Source: Drosophila persimilis (taxonomy: Eukaryota > Arthropoda > Insecta > Diptera > Drosophilidae). Taken from it: DNA of 64,000 nucleotides. A program made the position numbers and the translations under genes. Shown piece by piece: positions 15,001 to 25,450 of the stretch (positions are counted from its first letter, which is position 1; the number at the start of each line of letters is the position of its first letter). The stretch is from positions 17,758,001-17,822,000 of the forward strand of contig NW_020825289.1 in NCBI RefSeq assembly GCF_003286085.1, given 5' to 3'. Below the pieces are notes generated by a model. The model saw only the letters and a list, made by a program, of their open reading frames with translations, made no database searches and had not been told where the DNA came from.

Positions 15001-16029
15001 AGCGGGACACAAAATGAAACAACTCTTATTAATTTAAACCTTTTATTTTCCACATTGTTTTCGGTTTACCGCATTAACTTTTGACCAACACAACTCACAC
15101 AAACAAACAACCAACCATCATGATACGCTAACAAACAACTCCAATTGGCATTTTGAAACATTTGAAATTTGCTTGAACGCAACTAAAACAAACACAAAAA
15201 AAACTCCTATGCCTGAAAATCCTATAAAAAAAAACAACAACAAAAAACAATATATACTGAAACAGCAACGGAGGCATGAGTAGATCATCCAGTATACCAG
15301 CACTAACAGGCTTCGGCTTCAAACCAATTAGGTAATACCGCTCTCCAGACAACACTTAACATAATTACAAATTCATAAGCTTAGGCTAGTCATAAGGCAT
15401 CACATGATATAGCGCAGGATGATCAGTGGTTATGGTTTCTTATATGCTAACTACTCGTATTGTTGTACTTACCATCCCCACAACTAAAGCCGCCCATCAC
15501 GGATACCGATTAAGATACCCTCATTCGATTCCAAGTCAACATCGCCCACCAACTCGACTACGAATACGAATCCAACCAGCTTGGGGTAATATTGATAAGC
15601 ACTCAAAAGAGACATTTACTAGCCAATTTTCAACTCTATCTATAGCAAGTAATTACTATTATTATCGATATGATGTTATTGTTAAGTTATTTGTACCTTC
15701 ATTGTTGAACCTTTCCCGAGCATGTTCCTGCGCATGCCAAACAAGCAACAGAAGCTTTCAACTAATGCTTAAGTTTTATTTTCTAGTCTACCGTTATACT
15801 ACTTATGTTTCTGTTATTGTTATATGAATTGGAAATAATTTGAGAACCATTGACTAACCGATTTTCTTTACAATCCCCTACCCTTAGGCGGAACATCAGC
15901 GGAAGCACGACCCCGTCGGGTATGCAGACTCCGCGCAAGAGTTCGGCGGAGCCGACATTCAGCTCGACCATGCATCGCACAGCGCGCGGTACAACACCGA
16001 CGGAGAAGCGCGAACCGTTCCGGCTATAG
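1..16029 (+). CDS. shot: Spectraplakin short stop, C-terminal part (5' end outside window)
   Basis: Giant actin-microtubule cross-linker. The reading frame is open from base 3, so the gene starts before the window. Exons inferred from GT/AG sites with matching phase: 1-5992, 6818-7043, 7112-9071, 9135-9309, 10119-10163, 10564-10635, 10803-10977, 11047-11164, 11230-11459, 11515-11632, 13315-13508, 14415-14688, 14759-14939, 15266-15331, 15888-16029. They add up to an exact frame of about 3,321 codons ending in TAG. The first four exons encode more than twenty spectrin repeats (recurring W...R motifs about 110 residues apart), with a Ser/Pro-rich linker near 320-500. Two EF-hands follow (loops [13 protein letters not shown] and [13 protein letters not shown]). 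The GAS2 microtubule-binding domain ends [18 protein letters not shown]. The tail is basic and rich in G-S-R, with SxIP-type EB1-binding motifs. The N-terminal actin-binding CH domains and plakin domain lie outside. Identification rests on the spectrin-EF-GAS2 order and on the tail segment GRTNIELRE, which resembles vertebrate MACF1. Confidence 0.95.
5993..6817 (+). other. shot intron, 825 bp
   Basis: Lies between two spectrin-repeat exons. The donor is gtaagg after codon AAC-AG and the acceptor is ttgcag. The reading frame continues as N-R-Q-A-V-E-L across the junction. No additional exon or RNA gene was recognised in it. Confidence 0.85.
9635..9691 (+). CDS. shot: Candidate shot cassette exon, 19 codons
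   Basis: A 57-bp open segment inside the 9310-10118 intron, preceded by atacag and followed by gtttga. Its phase matches both neighbours (2 in, 2 out), so inclusion keeps the frame and inserts a serine/arginine-rich peptide beginning [10 protein letters not shown] between the last spectrin repeat and the linker to the EF-hands. The acceptor is good and the donor is weak (gtttga), which fits an optional exon. It has no transcript support here, so this is a reading of the sequence only. The rest of the 809-bp intron shows AT-rich sequence with no other clear exon. Confidence 0.55.
10119..10635 (+). CDS. shot: Two small in-frame shot linker exons (10119-10163, 10564-10635)
   Basis: The 45-bp and 72-bp exons both begin and end in phase 2 with good splice sites (cccacag/gtgagt and tgtgcag/gtaagt). 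Either can be skipped without a frameshift. They encode a short basic, serine/proline-containing linker ([14 protein letters not shown] and [13 protein letters not shown]) between rod and EF-hands. The 400-bp intron between them is AT-rich with nothing else recognised. The phase pattern suggests that the length of this linker is tuned by alternative splicing (inference). Confidence 0.7.
11633..13314 (+). other. shot intron 3' of GAS2 exons, 1.7 kb
   Basis: A long intron following the GAS2 exon (donor gtaagt after ...DPCR). It is AT-rich, with a short CA run near 11708-11721 and TG-rich sequence at 13135-13195. I looked for another phase-1 exon in it and found none that I can support. This is the point where alternative tail exons diverge (13315-13508 and 14075-14253). 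Confidence 0.7.
13315..13508 (+). CDS. shot: shot tail exon encoding GRTNIELRE segment (alternative A)
   Basis: 194 bp, entering in phase 1 after the GAS2 exon and leaving in phase 0. It begins [15 protein letters not shown] and continues into an Ala/Ser/Pro-rich stretch. The opening matches the segment just after the GAS2 domain of vertebrate MACF1/dystonin, so it is the conserved, probably ancestral, choice. It shares entry and exit phase with the exon at 14075-14253, so the two can replace each other. Confidence 0.8.
13533..13570 (+). repeat. Short tandem repeat, unit about cgagtaa
   Basis: A run of imperfect (a)acgagta/acgtgta units just downstream of the alternative tail exon of shot. 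It is probably simple expansion and no function can be read from it. Confidence 0.6.
14075..14253 (+). CDS. shot: Alternative shot tail exon (alternative B), 60 codons
   Basis: A 179-bp open segment bounded by tatgtag and gtaagt, entering in phase 1 and leaving in phase 0, exactly as exon 13315-13508 does. It would encode [16 protein letters not shown] after DPCR and end in ...T-H-W before the shared V-R-E-R-S exon. The composition looks coding rather than intronic, and the phase agreement is unlikely by chance. If both exons were included in series the frame would break (phase 0 into phase 1), so they behave as mutually exclusive. Function of the peptide is unknown to me. Confidence 0.6.
14415..16029 (+). 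CDS. shot: shot microtubule-tip tail exons with two SxIP motifs
   Basis: The last four exons of shot (14415-14688, 14759-14939, 15266-15331, 15888-16029). The first is rich in Gly-Ser-Arg repeats of the GSR type found in spectraplakin tails. The second contains S-R-I-P (14773-14784), and the 66-bp third exon contains S-S-I-P (15288-15299). Both fit the [S/T]-x-I-P consensus that binds EB1 at growing microtubule ends, a known role of Shot. Exon 15266-15331 enters and leaves in phase 2, so skipping it removes one SxIP motif without disturbing the frame. Confidence 0.85.
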
Positions 16030-17190
16030 AATGGAGAAATGAGAAAATATTAGAACGATGAATGCCAATATTTAAACCATACACACCACAAACAAACTTA
16101 TGTACTAACTACGCACTGATGTTCTAAACTAAACCCCTAATGAACTCCCCAATAATCGTGAGAGAGACTACATTAGCAATGAATGTAGCAGGAACACACA
16201 CAGCACAGAGTTCTGTTGAGACTAACTTTAAAGTGCCCCAAAGGAGTGGATGAGCGAGACAATTTATAGACGTTTATGCCACTCACGAGTATAGTATATA
16301 TTTTGTAAAAGACACATACATATGTAGATGAGATGAGCGCAGACATATAGCTAGCACACAAAGTTGATCAGAGAAGCAACCTACTTACGAGTACTACTAA
16401 TAATAATACTACACTACCTTTTGCTACTACTAATTTGTAATGTCCTTTGCCCCCATTCACTAGTTATACATGTTTCTAAAATTATAATTTGTATATACTT
16501 ATAAACGAAACGATGATAAAACAAGCGTAAATTAATGAAAAATACACTCCAAGTGCTCCAAGGCAAGTAAAAGTATACAAAAACACAATAATTAAAAAAA
16601 AAAACAAAAAAGATATCGAAAAATATTTAGAAAAAAATTAAAAACATTCGAATGAAATGTCCGGGCCTCTGTTGCAAAGCTCTCTGTGCCCATGTGTCAC
16701 CATCGAAATCGCCAGTTTGATGGTCCACTAGACAGAAAGGGGCGTGGCAGAGGTGGCACGGCCAAAAAAATAACTAAAACGCATTCAAGAGAAAAGAAAA
16801 AATTTGATTTTGTTCTGTTATTAAACTAATAAGATTGTGAAAAATGTAAGCCGCATAAAGAAAATATTTAATTATATACTAAAAGTCATTACTTTAAGTT
16901 TAATTAATATTTAACTGTTAAGTGAGAAACACACACATACTACACACACACACACACAGAATTTGTATTGCATAATTATTTTGTTTTTTATATATGCAAC
17001 TACAACGCAACGAAAAAATTATGATGCAAGTGGGAGAAATTTTGGAGCGTGTCCCTCCCTTTATATAAATATTGTAAAATACTAATACTAAATTATTTTG
17101 TTGTACGAATCGAAAGAAAATGCATTAAACACGTTTTTTGTAATTCTATTAAATTAAAACAATTTAAATGAGAAATAAAATTTACAAAAA
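16030..17190 (+). other. shot 3' untranslated region
   Basis: AT-rich sequence after the shot stop codon, with a CA run near 16936-16958 and an AATAAA at 17174-17179 as the likely distal cleavage signal. No further open frame looks coding. The end lies about 100 bp from the predicted 3' end of the convergent RNF25-type gene. Confidence 0.7.
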
Positions 17191-17280
17191 ACTATAACAT
17201 AAAAAAATAGTGTGTTCTATTCTATTTCTGTTTCCCCCACAGTAAAACACAGCTGCTTATTCCATGATTTTGGTAGTTGA

Positions 17281-18090
17281 TTTATTCGTTATGGTTCCCA
17301 ATCGTAGTATTTATTTGACACATTGAAATTGAATTTTCGATACACGAGTATGAATGTATAACCCTGGTCGATCCTTACGGATGTCGGTACAGGTCTTTTT
17401 TTCTACACAAACACTCAATTAATTACAACATTTAATGTGTGCACGTATGCTAATGATAATGCCCTGCCTCTGTCTCGGGCCTCATCTACCTTTCTTTGCT
17501 TCCTTTAACTGACTGACTAGATGGGGGGTCGTTCCAACTTCAAGTATTCGTTAGTTTGGGTTTTATTTGTGGTACTAGCTGCTGCTAGATAGGGGGAGAT
17601 AAATATTTCTGCTAAAGATTGAGAGCTGCAATTATGCGTATAGGAATATCAATATCATTGTCTTCTTGGCCATTGTGTCTCTCGTGTGTATCGATTGGAG
17701 TGGTTACGTCAACGCCAGCGCTGCCAGTTGGTGCTGCTAAATACATGCTTGCTTGCTTTACTCTCTAGCTATCAAACCTAGTCATCCTCATCCTAATAAT
17801 TATAATCATAATCGTAATATCGTCTCGGCATGGTGCGGTGCCGCAAGTCTTTTGCAAACCATTACAAATATCATTATAGTTAATATACAACTAAATATCA
17901 ATGTTAATAGAAAATTAGCTAACCCGGTTCGCTAAAGCTAACTAAACATAAATACAAACATAAAATTCACAGAAACGAGTGCGCCTCACGAAACTAAAAG
18001 TCTGTTCTGTCTGGGATGGTGCTGGATTGTGTATTAGCAGCATGGCAACGCAATGGGTATCCGGAGCCGCATCTGTCCTGGGAGCCATTG
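17281..18090 (-). other. 3' untranslated region of the RNF25-type gene
   Basis: Sequence downstream of the stop codon on the minus strand. TTTATT at 17281-17286 reads AATAAA on the minus strand and is the most distal candidate poly(A) signal. Another lies near 17559. Nothing else was recognised. Confidence 0.5.
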
Positions 18091-19326
18091 TCACCTGGTA
18101 GGCCCAGCGCAGGCAGACTGAGACTTCGTCTGCTTTCCTGTTCCTGTAGTTGCTGCATTGCTTCCGCCTGAACTGCCTCCAGCTGAGCCAGGGTTGGGCT
18201 CGCGATCGCGGTCCGCGCGATGGTGGTGTCCGTGGTGCTGATGGCGCCTGTTGCCACGATAGTGTCGACGATTGTGATGCTGATAGTTGTTATTAGTCGG
18301 CTCTGGCATGACACGATGTGTCTCCTGCACAACTGGAGCAAAGTTGCTGCTGCTTGTGGGTTTAAGGGCTTCGTCCTTGGCTGGTCCCTCCAATTTCTTA
18401 GCGGCCTCCGCCTCTTCACGACGCCGACGTCGTCGTACATCTTCCTCGGTCTCAATGGAAATTACAGCAGCACTGTCGGCCTTTACATCAATGATGGCTC
18501 CGCGACTTTTTTGCTGCAGATACAACTGGGACATGCGCTGCTGCATTTCCCTAAGCTCTTGGGTCACTTTGAAGTCGGGAGCATTGATAAGCTCTGAGGG
18601 AGGCATGGCGCATTTTAAGCTGTCCGACTCATCACTGATGTGTTCACGACAAACGGGACACAGGGCCTGGAAGGGATCAGCCGTCTTCTGCAGCCAGGCG
18701 GGCAGCTTTTCAAACTCCTCCTGGTAGTTGCGCCGTAACGCATTCAAGTGCCTGGCTAGGCAGTAGCTGTGCAGGTAATGGAAGCACTCGGTTCGAGTGA
18801 ACTCGTCGCCCTCGGCGAATCCGTACAGACAGACCACGCACTGTCCGCTGGGCAGGTTGCTGCCGGTCAGATGCTCCCTCACCACCTCAATCAGGTCGAA
18901 GACCACGGGAAAGCCCAGCGACTCCTTAATCTTCACATTGCAAGCGGTTCGTATGGCCTCCAGGCGAGCGTCGTCAAGTCCTCGGGGACGAAGCAGTTTG
19001 AATGTGGGACTGACGTCTGGGTAACCCGGCGTCGGCTGCACCTGCAGTGTGACACATATGTACTGCTGTTCGTCGTCCTCCCCAGTCAGCGGAAGAACCG
19101 TTGTCTCGATTAGGTCCACGTCGCCGCTTTTGAGGGACGGTAATTTCCGTGTTTAGTAGCATAAAGATTTGTTTTTCAGATAACCTACCTGACAGTGCGC
19201 TTGATACAAACATCGTCCATTAGAATTGCTTCCAGCGACTCCACCTCGTCTTGTAATCTGTGGGAAATCATTCTCCGTTAAAGGAAAGCCGCTCTCCAAT
19301 CATTTCTCATTCACTTACGCGTCCAT
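18091..19326 (-). CDS. E3 ubiquitin ligase, RWD + RING, RNF25 type
   Basis: Exons on the minus strand: 19326-19319 (ATG GAC GC), 19257-19189 and 19126-18091, with 61- and 62-bp introns. Total is 370 codons ending in TGA. The N-terminal ~120 residues form an RWD domain (start M-D-A-L-Q-D-E-V-E-S-L-E-A-I, then Y-P-D-V-S-P-T-F). Next comes a RING domain with C-V-V-C-L-Y-G-F, a C-F-H-Y-L-H-S-Y-C core and C-P-V-C-R-E-H. The C-terminal third is low-complexity, with an Arg/Glu-rich helix and a His/Arg/Asn-rich stretch. RWD followed by RING with a wide spacer before the last Cys pair is the layout of RNF25 (AO7), an E3 that works with UBE2D/UBE2E enzymes and in ribosome-stall responses. The D. melanogaster counterpart is probably CG13344, named from memory. 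The exon 3 acceptor has a poor pyrimidine tract but preserves the frame. Confidence 0.85.
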
Positions 19327-19393
19327 GTTATTCGGATTTTGCTGATTTTGATTATTTTTTGAGTTTTAAAAAATCGATTTGGGACACCTGAAA

Positions 19394-19447
19394 AAGTGTG
19401 ACCGCGGATTTCTATTTGAAAGTCCGACCCTCAGAAATATACCAAAA
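19394..19447 (-). promoter_or_regulatory. Motif 1 / motif 6 promoter of the RNF25-type gene
   Basis: On the minus strand, just upstream of the ATG, there is GGTCACACT (19395-19403), the core of Ohler motif 1 (bound by M1BP). About 30 bp further upstream is TTTGGTATATTT (19435-19446), a perfect fit to Ohler motif 6 (KTYRGTATWTTT), followed by two more GGTATATTT-like words. The paired motif 1/6 arrangement is a known TATA-less promoter class of Drosophila housekeeping genes and suits this E3 ligase. Confidence 0.7.
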
Positions 19448-19520
19448 TATACCGTCTAATTTTCAAAATATACCGTAAATATACTGACGAATTCAAGTTC
19501 TTGTTTACATATTCCTCGTT

Positions 19521-20770
19521 TTTGATATTCCATCGAATATTACTAACTATATAGAACATTTAGTCATGCCCACATAATTTTATACTATTAATGAATCAAT
19601 TTTCTACAAGATTGGATAGATTTTAATCCTTGCTTTTATTGTATTTTGAATAAAACAAGGTTTAAACAAAATAGTTCAACAAAAAAAAACAGTCGCAATG
19701 TTGCTGGTATTTGAAGACATGATGCGTGTATAGGCCTTTGTGCACCCTATTTTGTTAATTTTATATGAAGATGAAACGTGATTTAACAAGAAATTTTCTC
19801 AAATTGATATGTTTTTGACTTATTCATGTGTATTATTAGTATCTTGTATATATTTATCTCGATCCTGATACCTACTGAGCCTTGGAAGACAAACGTATTC
19901 ACAATTCTATATCATCCATTTCCCCCAGGGTATGTGTGCATGGAATTAGCAACATGTTTGTGTATGGAATGAGACTCATTGTTGCAATAGCGAAACTGCG
20001 GCGAATCGGGTATTGCCTATATTTCAAGCTATAGATGCCCACTTAGCTTTATCCCATAGATAAATGCATTTTCTACAAGATTGCTTCTTTTAATTATCTT
20101 AATGTATTTTATTTTGACCAAAAAACGGTTTTCAAGTAAATGTTGCCGCAACTTTTGTGTATGGAATGCGCAACATTTGTGTATGGAATGAGACTCATTG
20201 TTGCTAAAGCGAACTGGGGCGAACTGGGGCGAATTGCGGCGAATTCAAATTTTCTCATATTCTTTGTTCCGTTTAATAATACTATCTATATGGAACATTT
20301 AGCCATGCCCACTCAATTTTATACGTTTGATGAATCAATTCTATACATAATCGGCCTATTCGAAATACTTGCATTTATTGGATTTTTATATAACATTGAA
20401 AATTAAATTAATAAATGACAAAAATGCAATTTAGCACTAAAAAACACCACATGGGAGCGCGGCGAAAACCAGTTTCTACAGTATATACGGTCTCACTTGA
20501 AAAATATACCGAGTGGTGCGCGCCAAATCGAACTTTTTTGAATGTGAGCGACAAGGATTTAAATGTTGTCAACCGGGCCATTACCGATTCAACAAATACG
20601 ACGATTCCCTCAATTTTGATATTCCGTCGAATATAAATAGCTATGTAGAACATTAAACCATGCCCACATAATTTTATCCGATTAATGAACCTATTTTCTA
20701 CTTGACTGGCATATTCTAGACAATCGCATTTATTGGATTTCTACTTAACGTTGAAAATTAAATTTAATAG
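19521..20770. repeat. Array of diverged repeats, two alternating units
   Basis: Unit 1 is an AT-rich sequence around catgcccacataattttata followed by atgaatcaattttctaca. It occurs near 19521-19660, 20255-20405 and 20611-20770, with a more diverged copy at 20031-20115. Unit 2 is around gtatggaatgagactcattg and occurs at 19945-20010 and 20140-20240 (the latter internally duplicated). The copies are tens of percent diverged. No open frame, terminal inverted repeat or target-site duplication was recognised. This could be an old MITE- or Helitron-like family or a locally amplified intergenic sequence. Confidence 0.6.
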
Positions 20771-20860
20771 ATTGATTAAATTGACGAAATATACTATTAT
20801 ATACCGATATACCGTAAATTTACCATCGCATCCATAGTGCAACGCCCTTCGATAGCGCGA

Positions 20861-20868
20861 TATCGATA
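20861..20868. promoter_or_regulatory. Perfect DRE (TATCGATA)
   Basis: An eight-base DNA-replication-related element, the binding site of DREF, sits inside a larger imperfect palindrome gcgcgatatcgatatcagctcgcgc-like region (20857-20879). It lies 1.5 kb from the RNF25-type start and about 540 bp before the inferred SLC6 transcription start, so its target promoter is uncertain. Confidence 0.6.
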
Positions 20869-21401
20869 TCAGCTCGCGCTGAAAAGGATGCAATGGAAAA
20901 TAATTTATGGTTTGGCGGCACTTTAAAGTAAAATTCGGAATACATTCAAGTATTCAATTCTTTGAACAATTTAATGAATGTATTTTACAGCTCTCGAGTT
21001 ATAGTGCTCTTTTTTCTTTTATTCTCTCTTGCTCTCTACGGCAGTTCCTCCAAACTACCCCCAAAGCCGAGCAGCGGCATTTTGGCAGCTTTCAACCCCC
21101 TGATGGAGTGAGTGCCACGTGCTTCCCTTAGCTTTTGGCCTCCTTTCACGCACACAAACACACGTACTGGCAGCAATCAATGAAAGTGAAGCTTTGCCCA
21201 AATTAAACAGAGGAACTCTATCCGCATGTGAAAAATTTCCATGCACTCCGTACGTTCATCCTGTGGCCCGTCGTCCTGCGTTAGCGCCCGTGCCCGTCTC
21301 TCGGTTCTGGTGGTGGTGGATTCTCGCTCGGCTTTTCACCACGGCAACGTCGCTCGAGAGCTTCTGGCTGGCAGTGCTATCACGGCGCCAAGCGTTTCGT
21401 T

Positions 21402-21435
21402 TCACTTTGTAACAGAAAGCTCAAATCAACGGTCG
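21402..21435 (+). promoter_or_regulatory. Inr + DPE core promoter, probably of the SLC6 gene
   Basis: TCACTT at 21402-21407 fits the Drosophila initiator TCAKTY at five of six bases. Counting its A (21404) as +1, the downstream promoter element GGTCG falls at +28 to +32 (21431-21435), a perfect match to RGWYV at the required distance. No TATA box lies upstream. It faces the SLC6 coding region 5 kb away, with only noncoding sequence between. Confidence 0.5.
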
Positions 21436-24400
21436 TGTCGTGAAAATTGGGCAAAGCACCGTGTGAAAACGCTAAAATTCCTCGAACGAAATTGATTTGT
21501 GCGTGTGTGTCCATGGTTATTAGAGTGCATTTGATCTAAAGCAAAGTATTAGAGAATTGCAGAGTGCATTTTGGATTCACGGCCACACAAAGGTTTTCCA
21601 AGTTGCCAAAAACGTTGTCTGGAAGGGACATTTGTGCCATTGTGTTTATGCGCGTGTGTGTGCCTGTTTGTGTGTGAAAAATCCGCCCTTAACAGCAGCC
21701 AGCCAGCAAGGATCCCGAAGCTAAGCCAAGTCAAACTTTGGTACGTTGGTACGCTAGCACGTTGGACAGCAGCACATTCTGCCCGTCCTGACGTGTCCTG
21801 CGCACTCACACACACAGCGTAAACTTGTTTCCCTATCTCTCTCTCTCTCAGTCCCAGTCCCAGTCCCAGCCCCAGTGGCAGTCTCCTTCCGAGAACTTGT
21901 ACATAATGAGCGGCGCTCGTATTTGTGAGGCACGTGGAATTTCCAGTGACAACAGTTTATGCAAATTGCTTTCAGCAACGAATTCAATTGTTTCGTGCCC
22001 TTCACGCCAACGAAAATCTGCATTTCTGTGCATTCGCATTCGTATTCGCATTCCAATAAAACCAAGGAAATGCGAAAATTCATCAGACCCAATGCGATTG
22101 TAACAAATATATACTCGTACGACTTTGCACGTTGGTAAAAGGCAGGAAGCAACATTTTCGATCCATGTGCCCGAGAAGAACAAATCGGTATGATGCACAA
22201 TTAGAAGAAATAGAACTAGATTTTGGCAAGATGTCAGCATCAAGTGATTAATCATGGGGCGAGCCAGCGAACGGAAGCAAAATTTGAAATTGATTCTCTA
22301 TGAGATATGAGCATCAATTTATAAATTTACAAACCAATTTCCGTAGATCTTACCTCAGGCTCCCGCCACTCTGTCTCTCTTTGTCTATCTGCTTCTCTCT
22401 CTCAACCACTCATCCTCTCACCCACTCACCCACTCACCCGCTAAACCTTCTGCTACCTTTGGCTCCATGTGGCAAAGTGAAATTGCATTGAGGCTGGCAA
22501 TGGCATTGGCTGAGGGGTTGTTTTAGCCAAAAAGCTCAGACCTCCCCTCCCCACCTATTTATGTACCTCTCATCCTCAACAGGCCAACAGTTGATGCTGT
22601 GCCAAAAAGCAAGAAATTGAACTTTGTGCCTGTCTGACTGCAATCCCGCCTCCATGCGAGCTAGAGTGAGAGCGAAAGTTGTAGGTACATATGTACGCGT
22701 ACATACATTGTCGAAGTATATAAGGCACTGGCATATAAGTTATTTTGGCTGGCAAGTGCATGTGTCCGCTGGCTGCATGCTCCTGAAAAATTAATTGTTT
22801 TCTCTTTGTTTTGTTTTGGCTATTTATTGATTGAAAAAGGCAATGTTTCACCAAGATATTTGTACTTGCGAGAAGAGAGAACAATGTTAAGATAGTTCCT
22901 GGTTATGTTTCCTTCTTCATCTTATGATAATACAAAATTATGTAGAACAAGAACCAAAGACATGAAGGACTCATCAGGCTACAATATAGCTTATTTATAT
23001 ACGCTGTTTGGTTTGCTGACGGTTCATATTGAGTTTCAGCTTAAAAAACTTTCCGTCCGTCAGACATCTGCTGCGTTTATTTGCATAATATCATTGTAAA
23101 AACAACTCCTTCTATCGAAAGCGTCCCAAGCTTAAGAACGCGTAAACAATCCGAATCGGTGCGGGGCTGGGGTACACAATCCTAAGTGGAGTTGGATTTC
23201 AAAAGGGATGGAGGGAGTGTTGGGCTTGGATCTGGGTAGCTTAATGCGTCCAGTGCCGCTCCAGGAAATCCGGACAGCGACTACCCACCCACACAATTGC
23301 AACAAAAGCCCACTTCAAGGTCAAACTCTCTCTACCTCTCTCTCTCTCTCTCTCATTGTATCTCTGGGAAGCGGGTAGCTCGTTCCTGTATGGGGGTTGG
23401 GGCGTTCAAAGATTTTTCGGCCACATCTCGCCGTCGACTGGCTAAAATATTTACTTTGCATTGTTGAAGGGGCGCCCCCAAGGAGGGTAAGAAGGGCGAG
23501 AGCAAAGGGCGCACATTGCATATTGGCAGCCGAACAACTTGCGCAATCTTCCCCACTCTCTGCTCTCGCTGCATCTGCACTCTGAGCAGATCGGATCCCA
23601 AAATAGCCGCAAATATGGTATTATTAGTTGGAATTTTGAAATGCTCATCGTGAACAAACCTCTGTGCGGTGCGCACAGGGTTTATTATTGTGTACGCGAA
23701 CAAAAGCCAATAAAATGTACAAAATCGATTGCATAAACAAAAAATATTTCATTGGCAATCAAATTGCATGATTTATGCAGAATAGAAAAAAACAGCTGGG
23801 CGCTGGTCGCCGGTCGCCTCTCCTACTTGAACCGAAAATTGTTCCAATCGATTTGGCCTGGAACACGCCATGTCATCAGATTTGTGCCCCTTAATCCGCG
23901 CTCTCCCGCTCCGCTCCGCCCCGCCCCTCCCTCCGATTGTCTCTTTTTTAGCTATTTCGGTGGCACTTTAACCGGGAATAAGCTTTAAAGCCATCCCCTG
24001 CTGCTGTTGCGCCTGCTGCTCCTACCCCCAACACCGGGTAGGAAAGGGGATGAACTTGTTTTTTGTTGTTGTTGAATATCACTTTTGGAACGACGCAATT
24101 ACGTTTGTCCTTTTTGGCGGTGTTTTGTTCAGGAGCGCAGGCTTTTATACCTGTTTACGTACACATCTAATACACACACATATTTAGGATGTGTGTGTGT
24201 CTGTTTATGGATTGGTTAGCCTGGTAAATTTCCATTCATATAAATTTCCATCGCTTGGCAAGGCATTGTTCTTTGGGTTTGAATCGGTATCAAAGCCAAG
24301 CCAGAATCAGTGGGACTCGAGGCGGAGTGGAGTTGTATAAGCAGTGCAACACAATTACATCCTGTCAAATTCAATCAAACTTATTCTGATTGTGCTTTCA

Positions 24401-25419
24401 ATCTTTCAATCATAGCCGCAGTGCGCCCCTCATTTAGCAATTTCCCTTAACAATGAGTTAAGCATTGTGTTTCAGTCTGCTCTATGGGAGGTGCAGGGGA
24501 AGGTCTAAGTGGGCTAAACCGTTCCAATGACAGGGCCAGGGTCGTTCTGTGACCGTGTCCGTGTACGTGTCCTGCTTGAGCTTTATATTTAGAAACGCCA
24601 GTGGCGTGGGCGTGTGGCTGGTGTTGCGGCAGGGTGGCTGTGGGAATATTGCGACGCAAAAGAAACAGCAATCACAGGAGCTTAATATTTCCACACACTG
24701 GTTTACGTAACGTCAATTGGATTGTGTAATCAGCAGGCGACGGGCTAGAGAAGGAAGCAAAGCGCCGCACCGCACCGCACGCAAGCAAACAAATGTTGCA
24801 GTGTGTCTGAAGATGGAGATGGAGGGGACTGGCTGGGAGCTTGTGGCATTGAACGCACTCCACGCTCCAAGTCCTTTTATTATCTTTACCCTCGGGGCTG
24901 GTCCCATCGTGGTGCTGTTCCTGGTCTGCCATCTACTCTGAATTAACGAGCTTGTGGTGTAACTTTTGTGTTTGAGCTTTGTGCATTTTGCATTTTGCAT
25001 CCACGAGATACATTTATGTGCGCTGCCTGCCAATGTGTGCAGTAATTGAATAAATATTTACACTCACCCATCCAGGGGGGTGGGCCCGGGTGCCCAGGGG
25101 GCAGGCTGTTCGATACCACTAACGCATTTGTGGAACAAGTCAGCCATCAAAAGACGTCATAGCGCATTACGTATACGCAAAATAGTGAAGAATCGGAAAA
25201 GAATATATAGACCGTATAGTGGCGCTCTGTGTCTTTGTGTTTGTGTGCAGATGTACATATGTATGTGTGCATACACAGAGCTATCAATGAAGCGGCAGGA
25301 CGCCAAAAGCTTGCCAGAGCTTTCCTCTCTCTCTTTTGGCATTGCTCTCTAGCTATGGTGGGATTCGATTCTGCTTCTTGCCAGACAGCTGCTGTTGTTT
25401 CGCGACAACACACCCGCTC

Positions 25420-25450
<31 letters not shown>

